A stretch of DNA of 64,000 bases from Yamagishiella unicocca (lineage: Eukaryota > Chlorophyta > Chlorophyceae > Chlamydomonadales > Volvocaceae): the NCBI GenBank assembly GCA_003116995.1, contig BDSL01000048.1, positions 558,001 through 622,000 of the forward strand, given 5' to 3'. The notes under the pieces were generated by a model. That model was given only the letters and a program-made list of their open reading frames with translations, did not search any database and had not been told where the DNA came from. Shown in pieces: positions 1-12,790 of the stretch. A program made the translations under genes and the position numbers. Numbering within the stretch: the stretch's first letter is position 1; every line of letters begins with the position of its first letter.

Positions 1-3000
1 TGCATGAGGAGTCAGCTTGTCGGCGGATTTGTTGCGTGTATACCGGTAGCCGCGCTTGACTCATGTGATGAACCTGTGCGACACACGCACCACTTTTGGT
101 TCTGCCCGGTGGCTCAAGCAGTGATTGACTCGAAACCCAGCTCGGTGCAGGGGTGACACGGGCGCAAGTTTGGTTGGTGCAAGCACCCCTCGGGGTGCAG
201 CCCTGCGTCTGGGATGTAGTAATCCTGGCGGCTATTACTGCCATGGAGGTGGGGCGCCGGTTCATGGCCGCGGCCTTGAAATGGGCGGATGCTGGTGGTC
301 TCCCTCTTACTCCGGGAAGTGGTCTCCTGGATCGTGCCATTCGCCGTGGGGTGGTGGAGTTTTGGGCCCTTCTGAGGCCCAAAACTGGGGCTTTGCTGCG
401 TTGGGGCTTCCCCAGAAAGGCTGGGATGCAGTGGGGCCTCGGCATCCTTTCTGGCGGGTTGTCGCCAGTCGCCAGTGTGCGGAGGACCGGCTGAGGTACT
501 GGTGGATTCGTGATCGGTCCGGGTTGTCTTGGGGAGCGGGGTTTCCCGTGCTTCTTACTTTCCGGTTCTATATGCGCGCTGAGCCCTGCTTGGGGTCCGT
601 GATTTTCGGGATAAGAGGCGGACGGTTCCGATGCTTGCGTCGTTGCGGCGCTTCACTGGTTCGTCGGTTGCTGGGCTGTTAGGTTAGTTGGTGGTCGATT
701 CCTAACAGGGGAGCCTCTAGTGCAATTCCCCCTGGGGTACTGGCTGCTGATCTGTGTGCCTACGGCCTGTCGATTGGTGCTCTGGTGGTTTGCCTTTGTT
801 CCGGTACACGTCGGTCAGCCTTTTGCAAATGAACACGGTTGCCGCACCCCTTTGGGTCAACCCCTACCCAGACAATATGCCGCGGGAATCGAATAAAACA
901 GCGAGCCGAGGCAGAAGCCCACCATGAGAAATGGACTGCACGGCTGAAGTGACTTGGGGCGGGAAAAACGCCCGAGTCGTGCTTTCACGGTGATGGTCCA
1001 TTCCCCCCGTCCAAGCAAGCCATAGTGGCCCTACATGATGATACGGGGCGATTGGTGGCAGACGTCACGATGCCATAGCTGGTAGCGGACTACTGGGCTG
1101 AAGTGTGCAGAGTGCCCCCAAATGTGACAGCGGAGGCCAGTGACATGCCAAAGCGCCGGCACGTAAGTTTCACCGGCACGGGCTCCGGAGCAAGGGCATT
1201 TCCGTTTCCACTTTAATGCGGTTGCCGCAATTACAGCGCCTCTCTTACTGTTCGAGTTCATTGCGCCATGAACTCGGTTTCCACACGTTTCAACAGCGAT
1301 GGGAACACGTATGAATCTCGCGATTCAGGTCGGGGCGCAGGGCTCTTCTGCCAATTCTGTTGGTGCCGCAGAGTACTTACAGGAACCACGCCTCATTCCT
1401 CGGCGTGGTTCTTCTGCTTGGTTGATTTGGTTGACCAGTTACTACACAATGTAACATACCGCGCTTGAAGGACGCCCGCGGCTCCTTGCTGCTTGCATAG
1501 GTTACGAGGTCGACGCAGCGGCAGTCAGCGCGGCCTTTACGTTTGGATCTTTGGTGTCGAGCCCCATCGCCGGCACGTGCATTTCGTGGGCAGCTGGGCC
1601 CTACGGCTAGGCTGCCTGTTGCGGTGTTATATGTTAACCTGTGGTATTGCGCCACGTCTCTCGCTGAGGCTAGGCTTGAGTGCTGCGCTGGCAGCGGCAC
1701 GGTAGCTGTCGGTTGGTTCTGGAGCCGCGGGCTCCAGGTAGGAGAACCGTACGGCGGAGGCGCGGCCTGCGCGCGCGCGCGCTTTCCGAGCGCAACACCG
1801 ATTGTCTTGGTGTTGCGCGGTGCTACGACAAGTTGGAGTAGAGTGTAATGGCCTGATCAACCATTGTCGCGCTCGCGAACAACTCGGCGCAATCCGCAAC
1901 CACCCTCAGCAACCATATAGTCCCCACTAGGCTGGTCCCCTAGTGCTTGTTGCCGCTGGCTGGTATAGCCAACGGATTTAGGACGGAGAGGCTGGGCCTT
2001 ACAGGCCGGGAAGCTAACACCTCCGATCGGGGCCAATTAGTTGTGACATAGGTGGCAGCCATAGAGCAAACCAGTGTTGGGGCCTGACATTGGAACTTGA
2101 GACCCTGCAGCTTGGTAACCTGCAGCCCGCCTGCTGATAGCGCCACTTCTCGGAGCTGTGGTGCCGCGCGCCCGCGCCACCCAGCAGCAGGTCGACGGAG
2201 GTCGAGGCGTCGAAGGCTCGGTCACTGTGTCTCCTGAAGGAGCAAGCGCAACGGATGGGTTCACCAGAGATCCCGGCGGCGGAGGCTGCCATAGTGTGAA
2301 AGTTGGCCACTCCGGGAAAATCCCACGGATGAGATGGAATTTCAGTGGAGCTGGATAAGGCGTGTCGTACGCAGACAGCCCCGGTGCTGGCGGCAGTCAT
2401 CGCGCATCTCACCACCCCTTGCTGCGGGTCTTTGAGGGTCAGCTGGTGTGTCTTGGCCTGGCGTCCGGTCCCCAAGGGTCTCGATTACCGGTAGGCCCCG
2501 GCTGGCCGGTGCTCCTGCGGGGGAGCCCCCTTTTCCTCCTCCTTTCGGTATGGGTGCTGGCCCGTTCTCGGTGAAAATTCTCTTGAGTCTCAGACAGGAG
2601 GGATTCTGCCCGGCTTGTTGAGGCGCTCTGCTGCCTTGGCTGGCTGAGGGGTTGCTTGCACTGCAACTGGTGTACTACTGTCACTCGGACCATTTAGGCC
2701 GTTTCCCTCGGGGTCGCTGGTGCCGCTGTTTGTTCTCTGGGCCATTGGTCGGGGTTTCTGGTGGTTTGCCGTATCTCGATCGGGTGGGTCTTGCTTCGTC
2801 CTGCGTCTCTGTCAGTGTCAGACTACACATTTATTCCTAAAACATGTCTAATTATGAGGGGCTCTAATCATTGGCAGGGAAGCTGCTGATGTCTCTTTGA
2901 AATCCAGCGCCTTGCGCCCTTGCCCAACCTTAACAACCAATCGGTACAAATGTCTGCTGAAAGATTAAACGCAGTTCCCTTTGCGAGGTCTTGAAACGGC

Positions 3001-4613
3001 GTCGTGTTCGTTGTCAGACTCAGTCAGATGAAATCGAGCAGTGTGAGAGCTTGCCGTCATGCCGTGGCCTGGTGAATGTACCGGTAGGTACTAAGCCGTG
3101 AAGCTCTATTTTCGGGTAACAGTTACTACTGCCACCAGATCCCCCCGTGCAAGTCTCTAGACTTCCTGACATGACACCTAGACTCCTAGAGACTGCAGTC
3201 ATGGCGCTAAAGCTGGAAACTGCGGTCATCCCGTCCATTTGACTAACGCTCATCACGCGTTCCAGCAATAGCGACGAAACCAGGCACGCTTTACGACCTG
3301 GTTTTGACAACGAAGCGATGCATTCTACCTCTACTTTCATATGAACGGACCTTCGGCTGCACGCCTACTTGGGCATATGACTGGTGGACGGTTGTTCCGC
3401 GACTCGGTGAGACCTGAACTGTGAAAGCCCCACTTTCCTCCCGGGTCAAAAAAAATGCACAGCGTCCAAGGACATGCATGCCGGTGCGCCATGCTTACAA
3501 AATACGCGTTCCTGGAGCGGCGCCGAAAACCATGACTAATGCCCGCGAATCGTTCATGCTGGTGCTGGGGCATGACAAAGCAACTGGAAGCGCGGGGCAC
3601 AAGCACGGAACGTTACAAGCGCTTAGGCTACTCTTCGTACCGGTATTACCCATGAATACAATTAGTCGGCCGGCGTCAACCCCACTATGAATATACACAA
3701 GCAAGTGGTGTCAAATGCATATTTTGATCGCGTTACGCTAGAGAACGACGTAGTCGGCGCTACAGCATGAACATGACTTGAGGCCGGAAGTCCCCAATCT
3801 GTGGACAGGGCCCCCTGATCTCTCTCCAGAGCCCAAACCGTGCAATTTTGAAGCGGCCGATCTGTGGACAGAGTCTCCTGAAATCTCCCCTGAGCCCCAA
3901 CCGCGCCCCCACGTACTTCCCTCCCGAACATTAAATAAGGACCCTGCACCACGGCCTCGGACAACCTATCTCCTCCTGACGTTGCGACCCAATGCCAGTC
4001 TGTCGAAAAATGCGGTTCATGCGCAAAAGATGGGCCCGCCCGCCGATAATGCACGACAGTGGTGCCCATGAAACGATGATGACCAATCCCCAAAGCTCGC
4101 TCGTCGCCGGGTTGGTGCTTGAATCAGGAAGTAGCGACGAACGCTGCGCAGTTAACGCACTACACAGTATACAGCCCATTACCACCAACTACACCATCAG
4201 AACCCACACAGCGTTCAACACCTGGGTGTGCGCGGCGGCTAACACAAGCAGCCAGCCCTGCAAGCACCGAGGATCGGCGGTAGGATGCCGCAGAGCAACG
4301 TAAGAGTGGCGCCTGCACGACACCGCACGATGGCCCACGTGCCTCCTCAGGGGATGGTTCCGCCGGACTCGATACCCACCATCACGCCAATCGCGTCCGG
4401 CGGCACAACGAAGCACAGGGAAGCCAATAGCCTACCGATCAACACCCCCCTCCCTCGCAACTAAGCCAACAACCGACCTAACGGCCGGATGGATGCCTTT
4501 TAAGTGTATCCCGAATCACGCAGCGAGCAGCTCTCACGCCTAACAAAAAGCCGCCGTTTCCCAGGCGCCCCAAGTGGCACACCACACCACACAGGCACTC
4601 TCTCTCCCTCTAC
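1..4613. other. No supported gene; 3' flank of the NAGS gene at its right end
   Basis: Only short open frames with no recognisable domain occur here. The longest (125-682, + strand) is rich in Gly, Trp, Arg and Cys and looks like chance openness in G/T-rich DNA. Around 3797-3905 there is an imperfect direct duplication of roughly 64 bp, each copy containing ATCTGTGGACAG. A short GC-alternating run lies near 1770. The part next to 4613 should include the 3' untranslated region of the minus-strand gene that follows. I see no transposase, reverse transcriptase or RNA gene. Decayed mobile DNA is possible but unproven. Confidence 0.5.
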
Positions 4614-7600
4614 TTAAAACCCGATTCGCTTGCCCGGCGCGGACAGGTCATCGGCCGGCGCCTCAAGGTTCTTCACGTACAGCTGGCTGTTGCGCGCAGG
4701 GTTGATGCGCGCGCGACGAGGCAGGGGCAGCAGCTCGCTCGCGTACGCGGCGCCCTGCCACCGGAAGTCGCGCTGCTCGAACCAGTCGGCGGTGCGCGTG
4801 GTGAGCAGCACCAGGCGCTGGATGCCCCGCGCGCGGGCGTCTTGCTCCACGTAGTCCAGCAGCGAGTCACCGCGGCCGCTCCCCCTGAGCGGTGGCAGCG
4901 ACAACGGCAGCACAGCGGGGCCGGGAGCAGTAGGGACAACGGTTGATGATGTATGTAGGGGCGTCAGCAGGGGCCGACCGAGATGCGCGTTGTTGAAATC
5001 ATGTCGCAATTCGGGTCGCTAGCTGAAATCATGTATGTGCGCGCAGGTCGCTGGCCCCACCGTGACCGTCATCCCCCGCCACCTCGCCCCACAGCCCCGG
5101 CGCTGCTCTCACCGGTAAATGGGGTCGACACAGAAGGCGCCCACCTCCGCCACCGGCACCCCATCCGGGGTCTGGCCCAGGTCCAGCAGCAGCGCGGCAC
5201 CCAGGATGCGGTTATCTCGCTCAATAACCTGCGGCAGCAGCGCGTGTACGCGAAGGAGCTCGTGGCGGCCACGACGGAGCCTCAGGCTTGCGGGCAGAGG
5301 CGGGTGGCCGAAATATGTGGCATACGAGTGCACCTTCCTGACTACATGTGTACTGATCTGCAGCTATGCCCATGTGTGTAAGTGTTTTAGGTGGCAACGG
5401 TCCGCTATATAACGGTGCGCCGTTTAACTTTGGTGGGCGCTGCACACAAGAGACGATCCGAAGGCGGCTCGCATCCGCCCAACGCTGGCATCCTTTGGTG
5501 AGACGCGAAAGCCTTTACCGCGCATGTAACTGACGGCCCGCCGTCCGAACCGGGATTCATCGCTGCCCCTCCCAGTGCCTGCCTCCATATCGTCCAAGCC
5601 GCCCCCTGGTTGGATGCGAGCGCGCGTCGCTCACACGCGCGCGTCACTCATGCAGCGCCGTTGCCTTCCTACTTCGGTTTCCACTACCCCATATCCCCAC
5701 CGACGACAGCTTTCCTAAACCCTGCCCAGGCACACATCATGCGCCATCCCTACGCCGGCACTCATGCGCCATCCCTACGCCGGCACTCATGCACAGATGG
5801 AAAGCTTTCTACGACAGCTTCGTCCGAGGGCTTCGCTCGAGGCCTCTCATGCCTCCTATCGCTCACCGTGAAGCTGGGCAGCATGTCCGCAAGCTCCTCG
5901 CGGGACCGCTTCACCAGGATACCCGCCTTCTCCAGCGGATCCAGCAGCCCCGCCAGGCCGTCCAGGTCGTTAGGAAGGGCCTGGCGTATGCCTGTTAAGA
6001 AATCCACGACGACGTGGGCGATGTCATGCAAACAAAGGAGGAAACCAGCGGAAAAGGCAGGGGCTCGGCTCAGACCCGAAGCAAAAGTCACCGCGCGCCA
6101 CTCACCCTCATAAAAGTCTGCGGAGATCATGGTGCCCACGCCGTCACGCGAGTAGAGCTCCAGCAGCAGCCCGCCGTCGATGCGTGCGTCCAGCAAGTGT
6201 GCGCGCTTTACGCCTGGGGATCGGCGGCAGCGCGCGGTCGAAACGGGCCGGTCAGGGCAACAGGCGCAACGGAGTGGTGCAAGTGATCCAGTGCCAATTA
6301 ACGCCCAGTGCAACATGGTTTCCCACACTTCCCACGGCCCTACCCTTGCAGCATGAAACCACACACGTGGACACGGCAGTGGGGAAGCCCTGCGCTGACC
6401 AGATGTCCAGATCCACCACCAGGTCCTCGCGCTTCATGCCCTGGTAGGAGCGCAGCTGCGCGGGCGAGAGCGAGGTGGCGGCACCGTACGCGGACGCGGG
6501 CTCGGCCAGCTTGGAGTCCATGGTGGCGCGCAGAGCGTCCATTTGCTGCGCACTGATGGAGTTCTGCGCAGCACAGGATCGGGGGGTTCCGCTGGTTAGA
6601 ACTTGAGGAGGGAGGCTGGACTGTTGGGGGTGCTGGATGGGCGAAGGACGTTGACTACGACCACAGCCAGATCCCAGCCTGACCCCAACCGGCCCGAGCA
6701 CGCCCTATCGCCCTGCCGCCGCGCCCCCCCCCCACGGCGCTGCAGCCCACCTGCAGCTTCTCCATCAGCATGTTCTGCGCCTCCGACAGCGGCAGCCACT
6801 GCGGCAAGTTGAGCGCCGCTACTTCGTCCAGGTGAAGGAAGAACAGCTTATCGGCACCCAGCTGTGGAGCGAGGGGAGGCCAGGAGGGTGCCAGGAGGGT
6901 GCCACCTCAGCAGCGTACGGGGGAGAAGGTACGGAGGCTTACGCGCGAATTGCAGGCGGCATGGCGACATGGTAATACATGTCGCGGCGCGCGTAGCTCT
7001 ATCCAGCGCTAGCCCCCCTCCCGTTCCCCTCCATCACTACGTGAGCGGCCGCTCTACTCCCCTACGCTCGTCCACGCGGACGCTTTGTGCCGTTTGCCAA
7101 CTTACGCCACGCGGTCCCAGTCGCGGTTCCAGTCGCTGTGAAATTCAGTAGCGCATAAAACGCAGCCCACCGTTATCGCCACCCAGAGGCCCCCTCCCCT
7201 TTTTCTCCTGGCACCATCGCGCCCCAGCGCGCACCTCCGCGGCGGCGTGCAGCCCCACGTCGTACGTGTTGCAGTTCAGCACCTCCCCGGACGCGGTGAA
7301 GCCTGAGACGGGTGGGGCGGGGCGGGGACACAAGGCGCGACGGCCGTCGGTGTCCCAAGCTGCCTCCTGACGGCGCTAACTAAAGATACAGCTGGCGCTG
7401 CAAAGCTGCCGCATCGCGGCGAAGGCACACGTCGGTCGCCCGCGACCCAATAGTAGTGATGACTGAAGCCGGAGTCTGGTGCTGCCTGGCGGTTGTGTTT
7501 TGCTCGTTTTACCCCTGCTGGCTTTAGGTGGCGGGGTGCCGTGCCTGTCGTTTCTGTGCGCCTCTCCACCCACCAATGTTAGACAGCAGCACGATGTTGC

Positions 7601-9264
7601 CCGAGTCCAGCTGCCGCCGGATATCGTCCTTCAGGACGAACCGAACCTGGGCGCGGGAACGGGAGGTCACGGAGCGCGTCAATCTGCCGCCCTGCCAGTG
7701 ACTACAGGCCGTAGCTCAGCTAAGAAACGCCGAGCTCAAGACATTTACCCATGTCGGGGCCGTGCACACTGCGATGCACGGCTGCAGATTGCGTGCAGGG
7801 GCAGCCCGCACCATATGCGATTAAGCGCATCGCCGCCTGCTGCACGCGACCATGCGAGTACGACCTCCTGAACGCCCTTCTGCAGGCTGAAACACAAGCT
7901 TCCAATACTTGGACGAGAACCGCGAACCAAAGCCAAATTCAGGCTCGCGGACAAGGCAGCCGGGGAGGAGTTTCCCGAAACTAGTCGCGGGCGACAGGAC
8001 CGAAACCACGTTACTAAGCCGTACGGTTGTGCCAGCGCCCACCCATCCACCCACCTCGCCAGTCAGGCCGAAGTCCACCCCCTCCAACACGCCGCGGCGC
8101 TTTGCTGTGATATAGTTGCCCGAGATGACCCGCAGTGCCGGCTCGAAGTGCACTTCGCACTCGCCCTTGGTGTGCCTCCGAAACATGGGGATGGCCGGAC
8201 CCTGGCCAGGACAATGGGCGCAGGTGTCAAGACAGGGACGCTAGAAAATCGGACTTGCGTATCTCCTCGCTTGCCCAAAGCCTTGGGCACAAAAGACTTC
8301 TGATCGAACCAATGTGCCAGTGGATGCATATGGAGCTGAGGACGTACGGGGACGTGCTCAAGGGGCACACCGTGCGGAATGTACGACAGGGTTGTGAATG
8401 GGTTCTCGTGCGAACCAGGAGGAAGCAGGTTTTCGTAGGGAGTACGCGGGTAGCAGCAGTTATGGAAACTATTAGCTCAAGTCATTCAGCAATCAGCCTT
8501 CCTTAGGGCCCACACCTTGCTGAGGAACTGCTCGCAAGTAGTCCGGATTTGCCCCGCCGCCTCGATGGCAATGCGCATGGCCTCCCTGTCCGTTATGCGA
8601 TAACCGCCGACATACTTTGGTGTCAAATTGCGCTCCTGCAAGGCGTCGTCAATCTGCTGCTGCGCCCCAACAACGACGATAACTTGCACTCCAAGACCTG
8701 TCCGTCGAAGTAGAAATCCGTGCCCTTATTAAAGGGGTCTTAAGCAAGACAGCGCTGCGCGCCCACTGTAAAACCCTACCGTGGAGCAACGCGATGTCAG
8801 CCATTATGCTTTGTAGGAGCAGCCGGTTGGCCGAGACCTGGGTCAATTATTAAAACAGATACAAGTTAATCCGCCATCCATCGTCTGGATGACGTGGGCT
8901 GTACATAAACCCTCACGTTGCCGGGGACGACGATCACAAACGTCTTGCCGCGATGCCCCTCGACGTATGGTGATGCTTGCCGGAAGAATTGGACGAACTT
9001 TCCAAAGTCTTGCTTTGACAGGCCCGACGACATCTGAGCACCATTGCCATTGATGGCGTTTCCATTTCCATATCCATCCTGGGTCACCGTTGCGGTGCCA
9101 TTCTTTCCCGCCACAGAATCAACCTCATACACGGAAGGCGCCTCCCTAGGGATAGTCCCCTTGACAGGCGGTAGCGGCCTTATACCAGGCCCATTGCGGA
9201 AGGGCCCGGCACAGTGATGGATACCGCGAGAAGTAAAAGTGCGGCTCAGCGGGCCAGTCACCAT
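4614..9264 (-). CDS. NAGS: N-acetylglutamate synthase, plant type (amino-acid N-acetyltransferase)
   Basis: The product transfers acetyl from acetyl-CoA to glutamate, the first step of arginine synthesis, expected in the plastid. Twelve exons join in phase into about 608 residues: 8917-9264, 8780-8837, 8516-8697, 8055-8201, 7574-7646, 7235-7302, 6751-6861, 6344-6563, 6106-6213, 5867-5991, 5113-5228, 4614-4884. The order is an amino-acid-kinase-like domain (GKTFVIVVPGN, AKRRGVLEGVDFG, GEVLNCNTYDV, GVKRAHLLDA) and then a GNAT domain from about residue 438. That domain has the acetyl-CoA loop RGSGRGDSLLDY near 520 and LLTTRTADWF near 545. The length fits plant enzymes. The first 90 residues are Ser/Pro/Gly-rich and may be a transit peptide. 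The ATG at 9264 is the only in-frame one after an upstream stop, but a further 5' exon is possible. Confidence 0.93.
5739..5788. repeat. Two-copy direct repeat in a NAGS intron
   Basis: A unit of about 25 bp beginning CATGCGCCATCCCTACG is present twice back to back. It lies inside the intron between the 5113-5228 and 5867-5991 exons of NAGS. It has no obvious function. Confidence 0.7.
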
Positions 9265-10716
9265 CAAGGTCACGGTGGTAAAAGTACAAGGTAGGCTACA
9301 GGGATGTCGGAGAGGTTCGCCGCCTATTCAGCGATTGTAACAACTGGGGCTGTGGCTTATAGATGGATATCCGAAAGCAGGTCCAGGATTAACCTTATTT
9401 CGGAAACGGCTACGGCATACAAAACTATGTTTTCAGGTCATACCTCTAGTGCGGCGTCGACGACTCGCCTTCTGCACGACATCCGTACCACAGACAGCAT
9501 TGCTGCCACGTGCTAGCTTTTCCTCAATATCGAGGATTTCAAAGAAATACCTGGCTCCTTAAATGAGGCAGTAAGCATTGTTTGCTGCGGAACCTTACCT
9601 TGACCCCCCTCGTCCTTGTTGTCCAGACTTCGTAGTTAGAAGGACCACCCGTTGGAAGTTAAGCCCCTTGCTTCAGCAAGTTCGTTACAAATCATCCGAT
9701 GATCAAACCAGGGGATTGAAAGGAGCATGTAAACGTTATGCCCTTCTATGGGCTGCCAAATAATGCCGTAAAGCCCTGTGTGGTGCTCTCCATGCCCCGT
9801 TCCCCGTGGCTCGAGGTCTTTTATTATTGAATGCGCCTGCTGAAGGCCGGTTGCACGCACCCGCATTTCCCTCGCCAGCCCCCTGCCCCTAGCCATGCGC
9901 CACCGTTTATTCTGCTCGTTCGTCTTGGTTACAACTGTCAGTGCGGCGGAGGCGACGCCAAATCAGGTCATATCCCCATGCCACTGCATCTGGGCGGCCT
10001 GCACGTGCCAAAAGGCTCCGACGGCAAAGCAGAAACCCATCCACCCAGAACCTTAAGACTCTCCGATAGCTTACACAGGGCTCAGTGCGCGGAACTGGTG
10101 TCAGTCTGTCTTTCCGATGCGGAACAGTCATACTGTGCAATGGCTTCCTTCCCAAGACTCACACCTACTGGGACGAATGGGTGCCCCTGGGTAGCCCCAC
10201 CCGCGCCGCCACGGCATGTGCTCCTGCCCACGTGCGCGAACAGGCAGCTAAACGCCGGTGCACTAATGCATCGTCCACCCTGGTCAATAACCGTGCTTGA
10301 GGACGTCAATGTTACTTCAGCTGATCAATGTGCTTGGCCCGGGATAGCACCACGGCGCGTCTACCGTATTATGCCAGCGCCTATCTCCAATTCACTTTGC
10401 CTCTCTGCCTCACTCCCATAATCATTTGCTCCCTCTCTCCAAAGCAATCACATCCTAGGCGCCTGTGCAGCGGTGGACACCCTAGGGCTTCTCGCCGAAG
10501 CGTTTCAAAAAACCTTGGTTGAATGCGGCCTAAAAAGGGAGCAAAACAGAGCAAAGCGGCGTCGTCAGTACTTAGGGACCAGTGGAGCTCACTGTAACGA
10601 ATATTTACTCGTTAGAAAAAGTCGGTAAGATGCAAAGCGGACAAACTCGTGCTCTGGCGTTCTTGAACGAGACCAGACGCATTCAACACCTCCAGCTCAG
10701 CCAAGCCCAACCCGAC
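9265..10716. other. Intergenic: NAGS upstream region and 3' flank of the next minus-strand gene
   Basis: No coding exon is recognised. The region lies between the start of NAGS and the stop of the coiled-coil membrane protein, both on the minus strand. It should hold the NAGS promoter and the 3' untranslated region of the latter. TGTAA motifs on the minus strand, the usual volvocine polyadenylation signal, occur near 9929 and 10070, about 0.8 and 0.65 kb past the stop at 10717. Either could be used. Confidence 0.4.
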
Positions 10717-12790
10717 TCAGCCCAACACAGCGCGATGGGTGAGTAGAAAACCCACCTCGACAGCGACCGAAGCAAACCCGAACAGCAGAAGGCTCTCCAA
10801 CGCGTACAGCGCCGCAGGTCCTACCACAGCCAGAGACAGGGGGCCGCCGCCGTCACCGGCCCCGGCCGCTGTCGCCTGCAGTATATCGCCAGCGCCGGAC
10901 GCCCGCACCAGCCCGAAGGCCGCCACGACGCCAAGACGCAGCTGCTTGTTAGATGAGTCGCTGCGGACCGCGTACCTGGGGGGGACAATGGGAACAATGC
11001 GACGGGGAAATGTGATGCGATGCCAAGTGTGGTGTGAAGCGAGCCTGATGGACAGTTTGACCGAGGCTGCCAGCGAGGAGAACCGGGGGTACACAATAAA
11101 CATCCGCAAGTCTGCGGACGACAAGCCAATGGCGAGGGGAACCGGGGCGTACGGTGCATGTGGGTTTGCCGGAAGGCGGTCAAGAGGAAGTCGCAGACCG
11201 AGCCCGCAGCCAGGTGCAGTTCCATGGAGGCCGCACCGGTAAGTTACGCCGAATAGGAAACACGCCGCGACCGCCGACACCAGGCTGAGTGCCGCCGACA
11301 GTGACGGGGCAGCAGAGCCGTCACTGCCGCTTGTGAGGGTCAGTAGCGGCAGCTCGGCCAGCAGACCGGCTGCTGCAGCGAAGGCCGCCGCTTTGACGGA
11401 CTCCACACGTTCGGGCCCCTGCGAGCCCAGGAGCAGCGGGCAAGGGTAAGCGCACGAGATCGAGTCAGCGTACACAGGGCGTGCTTGCAGCTAGTGCATA
11501 AAACCCAATAAACCATTTGCTCGCGGTAAATGGATTTAGGAGGCAGCACGCTGACATAAATATCCTAGCAGGTTTATCCACGTGTCGAGCGGGCTTGCGC
11601 CCATACGACTGGGGTAAGTGGGAATCTGGGATCGTTTCGATGTGTGTATTCCCACTTTGCTTCAATCCCAACTCTTCCTGAGCGCGTCCTGCCTGGATTC
11701 AGACCCAACACGGAATATGAACACCGGGTGGCCCGCCAGCGGTACAGCTCTGTCTGCCTCCCGGTTTCTTCGCTCAGGCGCCGCCCGGAGACGTTACATG
11801 CTCCTGCGCTCTCTCGCTCCCGCCGGAGCCCCCGGCCACGGCGGGCCGCCTTACATCCGTTGCGGCGTCGGCCCACTGCTGCTGTGTCCTCCTCGCGGCC
11901 TCGAACTCCAGCTCAGCTGCACGCAGCAGCCGCTCCGCAGCCGCCACCTCGGCATCGGCCATTTTCTCGCTGGCCTTCTGGCGCTGCAAGAACAGAGGGG
12001 CAGGGCGGGACAAGGCGGGGCGGGGGGGCCGCCGCAGCACGGTGCTCGGTGCATGATGTAAGCGCACCGGCCACGAGGGAACTTCGCATCCGAGAGAGGA
12101 TTTTCATAAGACGGAAGACTGCATCTCAGCGCAGTACTGCACTGCACTACACAGCGGCAGCAGGTGGCGCGCGTAATGCCACAGGGCCGCTCATCTCTCC
12201 GACGCACCTCAGCTTCTTCGGCCTGCTCGTCGCTGGCTGCTGCCCCAAGCGCAGCCTCCGCGAACATGCGGTCGAGCTCCTCGCTGGCGGCTTTGGCCTT
12301 CTCCAGCCGCACCTGCAGGCCGGTTGGTTGCAGCAGGGCGGGTGTTGGCTGGATGGCGGATACCCATTTCCGCCGGTGCAGCCTTGGCGCTAAGCAGCTC
12401 AGCAACGGCCAACCGAATATTGACAGCGGTCTATGAAATTAATATTTGCGCATTAACGCTGCTTTACGGTAGTCATAGCTATGGGACCTTATTCGTGGTT
12501 GGGAGTGCACTGCAGGCTAACCTGCACCTCCGCTGCCTCGACCTGACTCTACCGCGTGTCGGCACGCCTGAACCCCGCCGCACCGGCTGCCCAAACCCAT
12601 CCTTCAACCTCCCCCCAGCGCAGCTTCCGATGGTCCAAGGAACCTCCCAAAGTCCCGCGGCGCCACCCACCACCGCCTCCTCATATCTCCGGAGGCTCTC
12701 GCGGGTCTCTGGGTCCGTCTGCAGCAGCTGCTTGGTGATCTGTGCCAGCCCCGACTCAATGCTATCAGAAGCAGCCTGGCGTTTGGGCAT
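10717..12790 (-). CDS. Uncharacterised coiled-coil and multi-span membrane protein, plant/cyanobacterial type
   Basis: Five exons join in phase into 264 residues: 12671-12790, 12208-12312, 11855-11983, 11237-11418, 10717-10975. Residues 1 to about 118 are Ala/Glu/Lys-rich and predicted helical or coiled coil (for example EKAKAASEELDRMFAEA). From about residue 120 come hydrophobic segments around LLAELPLLTLTSG, AALSLVSAVAACFLFG and ALYALESLLLFGFASVAV. The segment FGVTYRYAVRSD, rebuilt across the last intron, and LGVVAAFGLVRASG resemble an uncharacterised family of plant and cyanobacterial membrane proteins; I recall this family but cannot name a function. The ATG at 12790 may be internal, because no transit peptide is visible and an upstream exon could exist. 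A donor-like GAG/GTGGGT near the end leaves the exact C-terminus open. Confidence 0.6.

Noticed and set aside
125..682. 185-residue plus-strand open frame
   Set aside because: Trp/Gly/Arg/Cys-rich with no domain; a second overlapping frame is also open, as expected for G/T-rich DNA poor in stops.
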